Origin: Misgurnus anguillicaudatus
Lineage: Eukaryota; Chordata; Actinopteri; Cypriniformes; Cobitidae
DNA: 64,000 nucleotides
Reading direction: 5' to 3'
Assembly (NCBI RefSeq): GCF_027580225.2
Contig: NC_073340.2
Location: forward strand, 21,398,001-21,462,000
The notes under the pieces: model-generated
The model's database searches: none
Seen by the model: the letters and a program-made list of their open reading frames with translations, nothing else
Told to the model about the DNA's origin: nothing
Position numbers and translations under genes: made by a program
Shown here: one piece after another, positions 11,578 to 24,221 of the stretch
Layout: each line of letters opens with the position of its first letter
How positions within the stretch are numbered: position 1 is the first letter of the stretch

Positions 11578-12793
11578 TTTTCAAAAAGTGGAGTTTCCCT
11601 TTAAAGTTATATAACCAATGTACACGTTTTACATCATTTTTTTGGAAAAAGAAACCATCACTCTCTGTCTTACCAGCATCTCTTCTACCTAAAATGTTGG
11701 CTACACATATGCATACTGTGATATAAGCATCTGTAGTATTTCTGTAATTTCGATATATCATGCAACCCTAGTTTTTAGTGAAACTTGAATAACTAGTTAC
11801 ATTTATGAATTTGCAAACACCCCCCCCCCCCACCCCAAAAAAAGTGTTATATGTATGCACTGACCAAATTTTTATGATTTTACCTAAATCCTTGATAATT
11901 TGCAGTTCCCACTAAAGTAACTCACATACTGAATCTTATTTCCTTTACTCACATTTGACATTCGGTGAGTGCTTGTTTGGCACCCTGATTCCTATGTGAT
12001 GCTGACCAGTTGGTATGCCTGTATTTACTCTCTAACTGCAAAATGCACATTATAGCTTATAGCTCAATACAGCTACATTGTCCATTATAGCTCAGTGTAT
12101 CCCAGGCAGGGAAAATAGATTCTGAGGTCCTAATTCTGTCAGGGAATGCATTCACCGAAAATGTTAATGACAGTTTTGTCATGCAGTTCATTACCGAACC
12201 CGTGACTCCTCCAGACCCTCGTTCAGATGGATAGAAAAGAGAGGGAAGGTCTTAAAGCTTGAAAGAGGGAGAAAAAAGAAACCGGGCACAAAAGACACAG
12301 GGACGTTCTGAATGTGGTGGCTGCCAAGCGCTGGGAATTCATGATTGGGTTTTCTTCTTCCTCACTGGCAGCGGTTCTTGCTTGAAAAGAAGGTCGAGGG
12401 GGTACGTTTGCATGAAGCGACAGATTGCAGATGTCTGTATTGGAGTTTTTGAAAGTGCGTCCCCTCCTCTCCTGCACCCCCAGGAGAAAAGCCCCATACA
12501 GTAAACTGTTCTTTACTCATTCTGTCACAAGAGCTCAGGAGGACCAGGCACTCCTAAAAGAGTTACTTTTTAAAAACCATGGAGATGTTGTCGCCATAGC
12601 AACACTATGTTCTAGTATCTGCTCATGTATGTACTTTAATATACATTTATTTTATTTGATCTGACTAGATAAGAACTTAATTGCATTTGCTCTATTTGGT
12701 TTTCAAGTATCTGTATGGCACATGTCAAGTGTTGACAGTGCAACCTAGATAGAAGAACTGGAACACAGATCACAGTTGACCTTTACCCTGCTT
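11578..12793. other. Noncoding stretch
   Basis: Contains a short poly-C run at 11819-11831. The 12180-12600 part is GC-balanced and probably single-copy, with overlapping short open frames on both strands and no recognised domain. Confidence 0.4.
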
Positions 12794-12844
12794 TCACACA
12801 CACACACACACGCACGCACGCACGCACGCACACACGCACACACA
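12794..12844. repeat. (CA)n/(CACG)n microsatellite
   Basis: An imperfect CA repeat with an internal run of cgca units. Confidence 0.95.
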
Positions 12845-13185
12845 TTTTTGTCCAGAACATCCCCCAGAAGCTCGATTGGCTGAGATCTGGGGAATTTGGT
12901 AATCAAGTCAACCCCTCAAACTCGTTTTTGTTCCCCGCTTAAACCATTTCTGAACTATTTTTTCTTTGTGGCAGGGCACATTATCCTGCTGTAGAGGCCA
13001 CAGCCATCAGGGAATACTGTTTTCATGAAAGTGTGTACATGGTGTGCAACAATTCCTAGGTAGGCGGTATATGTCAAAGCAACCTCCGCATTGATGGAAG
13101 GAGCAGAAATTTGCTGTGATAATCATTGTTATTAACTTCACCAGTGGTCATAATGTTATGCCTGATCAGTGTACAGTATTTGTAC
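12845..13185. repeat. Dispersed repeat fragment
   Basis: Words such as 'gggcacattatcctgctg', 'gccatcagggaatac' and 'gtggtcataatgttatgcct' are familiar from dispersed repeats in many teleost genomes. I recognise the resemblance but cannot name the family. No second copy is in this window. Confidence 0.4.
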
Positions 13186-13189
13186 ACCA

Positions 13190-13345
13190 GTGAAGGTGTG
13201 AGTTCAATTGGTAGAGCATTGTATTAGTAGCGCAAAAAAATCATGGGTTCGATTCACAAGGAAGGCACATACTGATAAAATGTTTACCTTGTGAGGCATT
13301 GTAAGTTGCATTCAATAAAAGCATCTGCCAGATGCATACTAGATG
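13190..13345 (+). repeat. tRNA-derived SINE
   Basis: Head with box A-like 'caattggtagagcat' and box B GGTTCGATTC (13246-13255), then 'catactgataaaatgtttac' and a tail ending 'aaaagcatctgccagatgca'. This is the most complete copy in the window. RNA polymerase III boxes are inherited from a tRNA, but the cloverleaf is not intact. Confidence 0.8.
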
Positions 13346-14811
13346 TAATGACCTGTCCAAATAATAAAACTTTGTTGACAATCACTCATTATTTATTCCA
13401 TTTCTATTGCTGAGACAAACGTCATACTGTTGTATTTTATCACATGCATTTCTTGAAAATCTGTAAATATTGATATATCAAATCTATCAGTGCCTGGGTT
13501 AAGCTGTATGGGCCAAAGTGGGGACATTACATTAAAAATCCCTCGGAGGCAGGTTACCTGACCATTATTTCTCTGCTGCCTCTCTGCTGGTTGAAATGAC
13601 GAAGGTGAGGTGAGTAATGGCAGCTTCTCAGAGGTCTTCTACAGAGGGAGTCCAGATGGTAAGGCACCTCTGGGAGGAGAACGTTAACTGTTCCACTACA
13701 TCAATTTGGAGCTGCCACGCTGCCCCATGAGTCATGAAACGTAAATATTTTCATCAAACCACCGCACAGGGGGTTTATACTTCCTTTTAACTCCTCAGGG
13801 GTGATGCTGTGTCTGCAGGCCAGGTTCTGAAACCTGTGGTTCCTCTCACAACCATAGACCTTAATCTCAGTTATGGTTGAATTCTTATAAGGGTTAAGGT
13901 CTGATTGGTCTCATTATGCAGACATATTGGTACAAGAATGCATAGTTATGATGGTTAACTATACACTCTAAAATAAACCTGGGTGATTTTCAAAAAATCC
14001 AGACTTAGAAGTTGTCCAGCATCAGATTTTTTTTTTAAAAAGTCCTTGAAGACAATTTTTTGAACATATAAGATTGAAGTCTGAACTTACTTAACCATTA
14101 TTTTTAGAGGATTAAAAAAAATATTTCCTAGAATTTTTTTTACATTTTTTAGATTATCATTATCAAAAAGTTCCATGACCGCAACATGATATTACATTAA
14201 ATATATGCATTTACAAACTCATGTTTCGGTAATGAGAACTAAAAAGTTGTCTAGGTACTATGACAAACAAAATTTCAACTTTTATCTGGAGAGAAAAAAT
14301 ATGAACTGCTTACCTGGTAGTCATCTTGAGTATCACAGTCAATTATGTCCCTTCCAACTATTTTTTTTTGAAAATGTTAGTTTCTTGAGCGTTTAAACAA
14401 TGATTGAAAATTGTTGCGGAGGATGAGAAAATTTTTCTTGGAAACATTTGCATTCTTTATTATTGTCTCTACATTTACCAATGATCACCAAATACCACAT
14501 GTTTTTTTTTACTGTAAATGTTTATAGTATAACATGCACTGAAGCTTTTTATTTTTTAGATTTTTTAATTATAAATATTTCCATGTCAAAGAATCCAAAT
14601 CCAAAGTTGCGGTAATGAAAATTTTCCCATTAAATGTGGAAAAACAACAAAATTGGTTTGTATGATGTCATTTGAAATCATGTGTAAAATAATACGTGAA
14701 GAGATGTTTGTAACTGTATGCTTCTTATTTTGATACTCTTACTTTGCATTTACTTTTTTTATCAAAATGTTACATGACACCTCATAAATCTAATTTCGTG
14801 AGAATCACTGA
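13346..14811. other. Noncoding stretch
   Basis: The 13490-13860 part is GC-balanced and looks single-copy, with an AP-1-like tgagtca word in 'ccccatgagtcatgaaacg'. The 13970-14790 part is AT-rich with no recognisable element. Confidence 0.4.
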
Positions 14812-15030
14812 CCTGGGTTGTTTTCAACCCAGCGTGGGGTCAAAAAGGGATGAACCCAACCCACTGGAATGTAATTTAATCTAGGGTGGATTGTTTCAAT
14901 CCAATATATGCATGGGTTATTTTAACCCATCGTCGGGTCAAATATAAATTTTGGGGGGGTTAATTTAACCCAGCGGCTGGGTTTGTCCCTTTTGACAAAG
15001 TGCTAGGTTAAAAATAACCCTGCATTTTTT
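14812..15030. mobile_element. Palindromic 'ctgggtt...aaccca' MITE
   Basis: Begins 'cctgggttgttttcaaccca' and ends 'ggttaaaaataaccctgcat', with the same internal alternation as 9494-9735. Confidence 0.7.
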
Positions 15031-16060
15031 AGATTATATAAATTTAAGCAAACAGAAAGATTATGTAATATTTTAAGAATTCAAAAAGTTAATTTATATT
15101 AGAGACAGAAAGTAGATTGTTGTAAGCTATAGCCTTAAGTCTGGAGTATTTACGTGTACGCGAATGCACAGCCTTGCAAAGTATAGTTTATTTGACTCAT
15201 ACGTGTACATGTATGTTCACGTACACATAAAAATGGACTATCCTTCCGTCTTTAACATTAATTTAAGGCTACTAACAATCGATTGCAAGTCATTTTGTGG
15301 TGGCCTGTAATTCACCTCTCATTTTAAAACCCAATGAGAAGCCAATGACAGGTACAGGGAAGATATTAAATATCAAGTGTGGACAGGAGCTTAACAGGAG
15401 CTGTAAAAATAAAACCAGAAATATACACAAGGTGAGGGCATGGATGGTTATAAAATGGATCCTCGAACTCAACAAGTCATCCATGGTAAACGTGTATACT
15501 TCCTGCTGTCCATATGTGCCAGAAAGAAAAGAAATACACATTGACGCCCATAAAAGCTTGTTCTAGCAAATCTCTCCTATGTTTTTCCTTTCAGTTCTTT
15601 GTCATAGAATAGAAATCATGCACAATATTTTCAAGAAATCTTGCTGGATGAATGCTGTTTTCATCTTAATCCTACCCCAAACCTAACCTTAAACCTAACA
15701 TCTCGCAAGATTAGGTCAGAGCTGTATCCCCTCTAGCCAGAACCTAGAGTGTTGTCAGCTTAACAAACACTGTTATTTTCAAAATATAAGTCTACTTGAT
15801 AAATAGCGTAGTGGTTTCATCTCTTACCCACTGCCCCTGCAGGGCCCTTGTAAAATTTTATTATTTGGGACTTAACTATAGGTTTGCATCATCAATATAC
15901 AACTATACAGTAGCTATGACTCAAGTATGACTCAAGATAGGTCAGGTTACACCAATACCAATTACAAATTGTACCCAAGTTCATATGAGCTTGGTAGAAA
16001 ACAATTGTAATTTTTACTAAATATGACTAAAATCTCCAAAATAAATCAAATCTTAAAAGT
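15031..16060. other. Noncoding stretch, nothing recognised
   Basis: AT-rich, with short overlapping open frames only. Confidence 0.4.
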
Positions 16061-16061
16061 A

Positions 16062-16253
16062 AACTGTAAAACAATCTGTAGAAATTACAATATTGCTGGT
16101 TGTCAGTAACTTACTGTAGATTTTACATTTATGATATTTACTGGCAACAGTTTGTTCAAAGTTAAATGAACATGAAACATTTTCAGTCTTTATCTTCTAC
16201 AGTAAGTTTCTGGCAACCAGCTGCATACTTACAGCAAATTTTTTACAGTGAAT
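16062..16253. mobile_element. MITE with CTGTAAAA ends
   Basis: The left block 'ctgtaaaacaatctgtag' and internal 'gctggttgtcagtaactt' oppose the right blocks 'aagtttctggcaaccagct' and 'aaattttttacag', giving interrupted inverted arms of about 60 bp. Confidence 0.6.
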
Positions 16254-16765
16254 AAAAATTAACTCTGACTCATTTTATCAACCAGCTTCTTGGGGTATCA
16301 CCCTGTAGATCTCCATTCATACTTGGCTATTATTGCTTCTTTTTTTCATCATTCGATGCAGGTCATGCATTTTAAAGACATGTTTTTAAATTAAATACAT
16401 TTAAGCATAAGAACTGTTTGAATAATTTAGATTTCCTCAAATCGTCTGTGTCATGTGATTGTTCAGCAGATATTTTTTAATGTAGCGGACAGCACGTGGA
16501 CTCAGATATCTGTGCTGTCTGAGGACGTGCCCGTGTTCACAGAATTATAACCACAATTGAGCTGTTGACCTGCAAAGGTTTACAATTCCACTATCTCGTG
16601 GTCAACCATTAATCACTGGTTTACGGCAGGCTGAGGTTAAAAGGGTTAAACTACCAGGCATATCTGAGAAACCAGCACTGTTCATTGCAGCATGCGTCGT
16701 TTAAAACACGTCAATGTCAGCGCTGAGCTTGTCAGTAAATTATGCTAATGCCGCATTGCTCTAAA

Positions 16766-16767
<2 letters not shown>

Positions 16768-16829
<62 letters not shown>
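16768..16829. repeat. (GT)n microsatellite
   Basis: About 30 uninterrupted GT units. Confidence 0.98.
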
Positions 16830-16832
<3 letters not shown>

Positions 16833-17370
16833 ACTGTACTTTTGCACAGCTGTTTCACCATTTTATGGCCTGCGATGACGGCACTGTAAAAGCTTGTCGG
16901 TCTGGACTGGCGCTGCTTATCAGGTGAACGACAAGGGCCTGTAAAAACAAGTGAGGCAGTAGAGCAGCAAGATATAACCTAGAATCCAGCCAAGAGACTA
17001 GATGTGGAGTATCTGCATTTTGCTTAGTAATCATAAATTTAGGGGGAAAGAGTGTATGGTCCAAAAATACTGTTGTTTCAAACTGCTATCGCAGATAGAA
17101 ATAGACTCCATGTCGGATCTACACCGGAGCTGCCCCAGATTCTACTGCTGTCTGGGATTGCTCACAAAATACAGGATTTTTTCTCTTGTAGATTTTGCAA
17201 AGACTGGCTTATGTTTTATTAAACAACTTTGCTTAATACATTTTTTATTTTTTAGTATGTGTGTTACCTGGGAATCATAACCATAACCTGCACACTACTA
17301 TTAACATATTTACCTTTGCCACATACAGTACTTTAATCCAATTTAATTTACTCTATATCTCTATTATTTG

Positions 17371-17446
17371 TTCCCTAATGAACCCATGACCTTTTGTGCT
17401 GCTAACATAATGCTATATCAATTGAGCTGCAGAAACACTGGCAATT
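17371..17446 (-). repeat. tRNA-derived SINE head
   Basis: On the minus strand: 'ctgcagctcaattgatatag' (box A region), 'gttagcagcacaaaaggtca' and 'tgggttcat' (truncated box B). It matches the head seen at 58940-59113. Confidence 0.65.
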
Positions 17447-17974
17447 CACTGAATTGTTTGTTCTAGTAAGCCACATTAGTGTGATATATACAAAAGTATT
17501 GCATATACAGTACGGTCAGATTCAGTGCTTTCTCGAGATTTCTCTTCCAAGTCAAGAGCTTGCGGTTTACTTTCTAAACACTTCAGTGTGTTTTCAATCG
17601 CTTATCATTACATCAGACTTTGTGGTTTGTGAGCTATCCAGCACAAGACTGCATGTCAGCAACTTTGTTTCCTCAACTTTAATCCAGAATTATTAAAAAA
17701 ATAAAAAATAAAGGTGAGGAGTTTAGCTGTAGGGAGCTGTGGCCCATATTTTTTCTGTACCTTTTTCTTCAGGGTTGAGGTGTTGTGTGTACACGTCCTA
17801 CCTGTGGCTCAGGTGAACTATCTGATTGGCTGAAACGAGCTGGAGGCCTTGAGGGTTTGGCTGATCTTTGTACATGTGTTTGCCTTTTAATGTGTTTATC
17901 ACCCTGCTCTTAACTTGTAATTTTTCTGACACTTTTTCTTTTGAAGGTTTCTAAAGCTCTTTATCTGACATGTG

Positions 17975-18097
17975 TTACTGTAGCTCAGTTGATAGTGTTT
18001 TTTTTTTAACGGCAAGGTTAATTTCCACACAAATTGATAAAACTTTGTTAAATATGTAACAAGTTGTTTTGGATGAAGTGCATAAATGTGATGCATT
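17975..18097 (+). repeat. tRNA-derived SINE, degraded
   Basis: 'tactgtagctcagttgatag' is a good box A region. Box B is decayed ('aaggttaatttcc'). Then 'aattgataaaactttgtta' and 'gttttggatgaagtgcata' follow the SINE body and tail. Confidence 0.65.
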
Positions 18098-18108
18098 GTT
18101 TATGTACA

Positions 18109-18302
18109 CACTGTAAAAAAAGTTTTTTTTCATCTTAAAAAGTAAATGTTTGTGCTGCCTAACATTTTGAGCTCATTCAATTTATAAAATATTAGTTAAC
18201 TAAAAATTAAAGTTAAGTCAACGATTTAAATTAACTCAAAATTTTAAGGCAGCACGTACACTTAAGTTTTTTAAGTTGAAACAACAAATCTTTATTTACA
18301 GC
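18109..18302. mobile_element. MITE with CACTGTAAA ends
   Basis: Left CACTGTAAAAAAAGTTT opposes right 'aaatctttatttacagcag'. Internal 'ttaaaaagtaaatgtttgtg' opposes 'cacttaagttttttaagttg' imperfectly. It belongs to the broad CACTGTAAAAA group in this window. Confidence 0.5.
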
Positions 18303-18337
18303 AGCATTATTCTTTTCGTATGCTGTATGGCTATCAC

Positions 18338-18540
18338 TGAAAAAAATAATTCATTCAATTTACTCAATTTTTTAAGGTAAGTAGTTGCAATCAATTTATT
18401 TAAGCTACATTTAAACAAATGTGTTTTATTGTATTTTAATTTACTAATTTTTTTGTTTAAATGTAGCTTAAATTAATTGATTGCAACCACTTACCTTAAA
18501 AAAATTTAGTAAATTGAATGAATCATTGTTTTCATTGTAA
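18338..18540. mobile_element. Foldback MITE ('tcaatttactcaatttttta')
   Basis: The left arm 'ttaaggtaagtagttgcaat' and 'taagctacatttaaacaaa' is matched by its reverse complement in the right arm ('ttgtttaaatgtagcttaaa', 'attgcaaccacttacctta'). The arms are about 90 bp, with a ~20-bp loop rich in T. Confidence 0.75.
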
Positions 18541-19189
18541 AAATACTGGGCTGTTTAACTGATATGTTTGTGTTAGTGTGTGGATGTTTACCCTGCTGGC
18601 TTTTACCGCACTACTACAGAAGAATATGCTGGGAGGGAAAACAGGGAACAAATTGAGTATTTTAGTGTGAAAATTATGGGTGTTCAAGCACTAAGCATAC
18701 TATTTAGGGAGGGCATTTACTTTAGTACAAACACAATGACTTGCCCAACTTCTGTGTGACCCACACATGCAGTGTCATTTTGTGCTTTGGGTTCTTTGGC
18801 CACACCTACTACAAAATAAGTTACGTTTTTTATGTAAACAGTTGGGGACACAGGACGCAGAAAGTAGATGCAGGGGCAAGATAACAAATTGAGAGGGCAC
18901 AGAAGTGCAGTTCTCAAATATGGATTTGACTTCCAGCATTGGTAAAGCAATACACTTGTAAAAGTAAAATAAACTGATTACTTTTGTCTTGCTTGCAAAG
19001 TTAACAAAACAGTGACACACAATAATAAGAATAATAAAGTTTTTTTGCAACTTTATTTTTATTTTTATTATTTTAATATTGTTACAGTATTCCTTTGGTA
19101 ATGAACTCAGGCCTACAGCACATGTATTTATACTTAGAATTACAGGCTAGCCAAAGTCACTGAACATAAATTAACATGATAAACCTTAA

Positions 19190-20011
19190 AGGGATAGTTC
19201 GGCCAAAAACGATATTAAACCCATGATTTACTCACCCCCAAGCTGTCCGAGTTGCATATGTCCATCGTTTTTCAGACAAACACATTTTCGGATATTTTAG
19301 AAAATATTTTAGATCTTTCTGTTCATTAAATGTATTTGTACGGGGTCCAGCAATAGTCCACGACCTTCAAGTCCAAAAAAGTGCGTCCATCCTTCACAAA
19401 TTAAATCCAAACGGCTCCAGGATGATAAACAAAGGTCTTCTGTGGGTAATCCGTGCGGTGTTGTTGTAGAAATATCCATATTTAAAATGTTATTAACGTT
19501 ATAAACTACCTTCCGGTAGCGCCGCCATTTTGGAGTGATGTGCATTCAGGATGAGAGCTTACGCAGCGTACAGAGTTTCTCTGCTGCTGCTCTGTGCCCC
19601 CGCCCTCCGAATTTGTCATACGTCACTAAGAAAAGTGCGTACACTACGCTAATACTCTCTCCTGAGTCTGAGATGGCGGTGCTACCGGAAGGTAGTTTAT
19701 AACGTTAATAACATTTTAAATATGGATATTTCTACAACAACATTGCACGGATTACCCACAGAAGACCTTTGTTTATCATCCTGGAGCCGTTTGGATTTAA
19801 TTTGTGAAGGATGGACGCACTTTTTTGGACTTGAAGGTCGTGGACTATTGCTGGACCCCGTAACATTACATTTAAAGAACAGAAAGATCTAAAATATTTT
19901 CTAAAATATCCGAAAATGTGTTTGTCTGAAAAACGATGGACATATGCAACTCGGACGGCTTGGGGGTGAGTGGATCATGGGTTTAGTGTCGTTTTTTGCC
20001 GAACTATACCT
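19190..20011. mobile_element. TTAA-flanked foldback with ~340-bp arms
   Basis: TTAA at 19186-19189 and 20012-20015. The left arm (19190-19530) starts AGGGATAGTTCGGCC, and the right arm (about 19670-20011) ends GCCGAACTATACC. The arms are nearly perfect inverted copies, including 'aacgttataaactaccttcc' opposed by 'ggaaggtagtttataacgtt'. A ~140-bp GC-richer spacer separates them. No transposase is encoded. Confidence 0.9.
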
Positions 20012-20069
20012 TTAACAAACCTGTTTAACAGACAATAAACTAAATTAATCTTAAAGTTAATCTTTCTTT

Positions 20070-20905
20070 AAAAAAAATTTACTCACACTCATATCATCCA
20101 AAATGTTGATGTTTTTTTTTTTAGTCGAAAAGAAAACTTAGTTTTTTTAGGAAAAACATTCCATGATTTTTCTCAATTTAATAGACTTTATTGGAGTTAC
20201 AGTTTACAGTTTTAATGCAGTTTAAAATTGCAGTTTCAACGCCGCTTCAAAGGGCTCTAAACAAGGCATAAGCGTCTTATCTAGCAAAACGATTGTCATT
20301 TACTTTTAAACCACAACTTCTCGTCTTGCACCAGCCATGTGATGCGCCAGCGTGACCTCACATAATGCATAAGCACGTCGAAAGGTCACGCATGACGTAT
20401 GCAAAACTACCGTTCCAGACAGTGTTAATAAATGTTGAGAAAGAGGACCGTTCTGACATTGTTGTATGGGGAAAAATACAAATTAATGTCTTTGTGTCAG
20501 TTTATTGTTTAAAATGGTCCGCAAATGTACGTTTCACATATGTAACGCATGACCTTTCGACGTCATAACGCACCACGTGAGGTCGCGGGGCTGGTGCAAG
20601 ATGAAAAGCCGTGGTTCAAAAGTGCACACCTGCACTTGTCCTGCCAAAAATGACAATCGCTATGCAAGACAAGATGCCTCGTTTGAGATCGGTTAGAGAC
20701 GTTTGAAGCTGCGTTTAACCTGCAATTTTAAACTACATTGAAACTGTAAACTGTTGGGGTCCAATAAAATCTATTAAATTGAGAAAAATCATGGAATGTC
20801 TTCCTCAAAAAAATGTATTTCTTCTCAAATTAACAAGGAAAGACATCGACATTTTGGATGACATGTAGTGAGTAATTTATCAGGATTTTTTAAAGAAAAT
20901 GGAGT
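20070..20905. mobile_element. Foldback element with ~330-bp arms
   Basis: The left arm includes 'aaaatgttgatgtttt', 'gattgtcatttac' and 'cgtcgaaaggtcacgcatga'. The right arm carries the counterparts 'gcatgacctttcgacgtcat', 'aaaaatgacaatcgc' and 'gacatcgacattttgg'. The arms are less similar than in 19190-20011. The right end 'ggagtaccctttaaaag' contains TTAA. The left boundary is eroded. Confidence 0.75.
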
Positions 20906-21126
20906 ACCCTTTAAAAGAAAAAAAATAATAGTAAAAAATTATTATTACATTTATTTTCAAATAAAATATACACTTATATTAATGTTTTTTCTTGGAATGA
21001 AAATGGACCGCTTAATGAAAACATCCAAATTCCAACCAGGGAGAAGGGGACATATTGTGTGTACACAACAGTGGCTTTAGTCCATGAAGTTTTTTAAATA
21101 CATAACTATTTATGTTGTTACTAAAA

Positions 21127-21298
21127 TGTGACCCTGTTTGTGAAATCCAAGCAAAAGTTTCATAATCTATTATGATATTGTCAAATCTTGATTTCAATCA
21201 TTGAATTTAATCATTGATTCAGTCAATACATTATGTAGGATGATTTCACAGTATAAAAAATAGTAAATCACTTTTGTGTTTTTGCAGGCAGGGTCACA
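21127..21298. mobile_element. MITE with TGTGACCCTG ends
   Basis: The left TGTGACCCTG opposes the right GCAGGGTCACA. A second copy of the family lies at 36940-37150, with the shared internal blocks 'tgaaatccaagc/ggct', 'cataatctaattatga' and 'tgaatcattgatttcaat' (variants). Confidence 0.75.
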
Positions 21299-21299
21299 A

Positions 21300-22610
21300 A
21301 TTTATTTTAAAATTAATTATTTACTTGTAATACACTAACAACACTCCCTGTCCAATATAGGGGAGACTATTATGATAAAAATATGGTTTATATTTATTGT
21401 ACAGTTATTGTAGTAGTTGTAGTAAATGTGTGATCATAAAGCACAATGAAGTTTTCTTTCAGACCACCCTTAGATTCGAAAACACACTTATAAAACTGCA
21501 TATAAACAAAAGCGAATCCAATTGTTTCACCGAAATCCAGATGTAAAACGTGTTATTGTTTAAAATACCCGTCAAGCCAAAGTTTACACGAATCAACAAC
21601 TTCTGTAAATTTCTTCTGAGAGATTTTTATAGGACACTGCTGGTCACATCTTATCTACTTGATTTTTCACATGCAATAAGCCGAAGGAGCTGTAAAAGTG
21701 CTCTGTCCTGCTTTCCTCGAGGAGCAAAGTCCATGATCGTGAGTCAGTCAGGAAATCGTTTATACGCGTTGATATTCGCTCAGAGCCGATGTGTCCTCTG
21801 GCTGCCTCATGCCTCTCTGATTTGTGAGAGCCAAGTCACAGTGCGATGACTGTGTGCTGTTAGGTTTCCTTCCAGTCCCTGGAGTATGCGAAAAATGAAG
21901 CACACATACAGCTCGCTTCCAGAAGAACAACCAAACAGCCCCAGAGTTGTGTAAACAAGAACCGCAGAAAGGATGGAAGAAGTATCTGAATGAAGCTTCA
22001 AATAAACATCTGTGAAGTGGCCCAGACTCTATGTCTTCGAACCTCTCTGATGGTTTTCGCCGCTGAAGTGTTGCAAAAGCTTGCGGGCGGCACTGCGGCC
22101 TTCAGTCGGTGACTATCCTATCGCTGAGAAGAGTTGAGCATGTGTAATCTTTTTGAATTATGTATGTGTGAATTATCATGAGCTGAACCATATCTGTTGA
22201 CAGATACCTGGGTGTCATTCAGAGCGGTTTCTCAGAGGACCTAAGTCGGAGTTTGTTATTCAGAACCTGTGCAGGAATTGGTATGTGAATGTTATGAAAG
22301 ACTTGTCAATGTGAACTGCAACCATACTCATAACAAGGCCTAGTACTCACTTCACCATGAGCCTGAATGGATGTGTTTGCCTGAAACTTAGCATCCGCTT
22401 GTATAACGTCCAATAATGATTGCATGTACATTTCTCATTTCCATTCAAGTGAAACAAAACAACTATAATCTCTTATCAGCCTCATGCTCAAAGTCAGTTT
22501 CCTGTACGCTTCACACTGACTTCAGTGTTTGTTTAACCTATTTAGCTTTTATGTTAGCAGTTTAAACCTTCATAAGGCAACATACAATGCTAAGTGACAT
22601 TAAAGCTAAG
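21300..22610. other. Noncoding stretch
   Basis: AT-rich to about 21550. From 21580 to 22140 GC is balanced and the sequence looks single-copy. No gene or element was recognised. Confidence 0.4.
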
Positions 22611-22873
22611 TAGGGGAGAACCGGGGCTAAAGTAACGCGAGAAGAAAAGTAACAAAGCGATTTTCTCTGAGTCCAGATAACATTTGCATCCCAAACTACG
22701 ACAGCATCTTTTGCAAACAAACCCAATTGACAGAGCTGACAAATATTTCGTTATTTACTCAACGTTTTCTGCGTGTAGATCCAGAAAGGTGTTTTTAACC
22801 ATGATAAGTAAATTCCTAAAGTGGAAATTTTTTTCTTATAACCAGTTGTGTTTCTCGTTTCATGTGTTACAGT

Positions 22874-23165
22874 GATTGCCATCGTGAAACAATCGTCGCG
22901 ATTTCTGTGATCGTGGCTTTTCATCGATGGTCCTATGTTGTAAAGTGAGAGAAGTTTAAAGACGGCCGTTTTCCCGGTCTTGCGTCCAAAGATAGCCTAC
23001 GATAGTTTTCTGACAGTGTCAGAAATTCAGCATGATGATGTTGCTCTAACGTGTGACGAAACCGTCGAAGCTTCCGTGTCATCATCGTAAAGTCTACATG
23101 CTTGTCGTACCCAAGTTTAAACAATCCATGTCAAAAATCGTGACGATTGTTTCACGATGACAATC
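22874..23165. mobile_element. Foldback nested in 22613-24219
   Basis: The left block 'gattgccatcgtgaaacaat' is opposed by 'attgtttcacgatgacaatc' at the right end. 'cgtcgcgattt' pairs with 'aaaatcgtgacg'. CpG-rich with atcgtg/cacgat words throughout. Confidence 0.65.
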
Positions 23166-23675
23166 TTTCGTCCGGGACAGCAAATAATCGTGCAGTGTAT
23201 ACCGGGCTTAACACATCCTGAAGTTTGACTTCTCAGAGTTTTTCAAAATAAAAGTAAATCAGGATTAAATGTGAGGAGATCCTGTCGGGTCGAAAGTAAC
23301 ACTTGTTACTTTTGTCCCGCTGCTAATAGTATTATATGTATTTATGTTGAAAATGTATATTATTTTTATTTGATTTAATTTCATTTTCATAGTGTTCAAA
23401 CTGTTGAAAAAATGTTTTATTCTCAACATTTTAAGTTTGTACTGTTGGTTGCTTTTGAAACATTTTCATTTTAAATTTCAATTTTATCAAATGTAATTTT
23501 ATTATTTTTTTTACAAAGATATTTACAAAATATGTTTGCAGTTACATATTGACGAGGTCATAGTCATGTATATTTAATAAAAACATGTGTAACACAAACA
23601 ATCTATCTTGTTTTGTTGTGTTACTTTCGTCCCTGCAGGTGGGGTCAAAAGTAACAATTCACTACTTATGTTTAA

Positions 23676-24053
23676 AGGTGCAGTGTGTAATTTTTAGAAG
23701 GATCTCTTGACAGAAATGCAAAATAATCTACAAAACTATATTATCAGGGGTGTATGAAGACCTTACATAATGAACCGTTAGGTGTTTATTACCTTATAAT
23801 GAGATGTTTTTATTTACATACACAGAGGGTCCCTTTACATGGAAGATGCCATTTTGTGCCGCCATGTTTCTACAGAAGCTCTTCACAGATAAACTTTTTT
23901 ACTAAGTTGTCTCCGACAATTACATGTTTGTCCGGTGGTGGCTACAGTAGCTTCTCTATTTGTTTCAAAGCGAGGGGTGAGCATTGGACTGAGCCGTTGG
24001 TTGCAATTCACAACCTCACCACTAGATGCCGCTAAAATTTACACACTGCACCT
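23676..24053 (+). mobile_element. TTAA-flanked MITE, AGGTGCAGTGTGTAA family
   Basis: TTAA at 23672-23675 and 24054-24057. Ends are AGGTGCAGTGTGTAATTTTT and the complement of 'aatttacacactgcacct'. This uninterrupted copy is the reference for 42244-43413 (interrupted) and 49298-49672. It is inserted in the 22613-24219 element. Confidence 0.9.
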
Positions 24054-24221
24054 TTAAAGTGAAATTATACTGAAGTCGTTTTACATTTTTACAAATTCCC
24101 ACCTTGTATTGATAGACCACACTTGTGAGTTATTGACCACAGCAAAAATATATCTCTGTCTATAACATTATCTTTAAGTTTTTCTGAAAAATGGTAGTAC
24201 TTTCGCCCCCACTCTCCCCTA

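Larger units (their letters stand above)
22613..24219. mobile_element. TA-flanked element, GGGGAGA ends, two insertions
   Basis: TA at 22611-22612 and 24220-24221 flank inverted ends of the form GGGGAGA-NNN-GGGGC-N-AAAGTA (22 positions, four mismatches). Internal 'aaagtaac' and 'gttacttt' words recur. No transposase frame is visible. The interior is further disrupted by a foldback (22874-23165) and a TTAA-flanked MITE (23676-24053). The superfamily is not assigned. Confidence 0.7.

Noticed and set aside
13190..13345. Possible tRNA gene
   Set aside because: Box A and box B are present, but the cloverleaf stems are broken and a SINE body and tail follow, as in the other copies.
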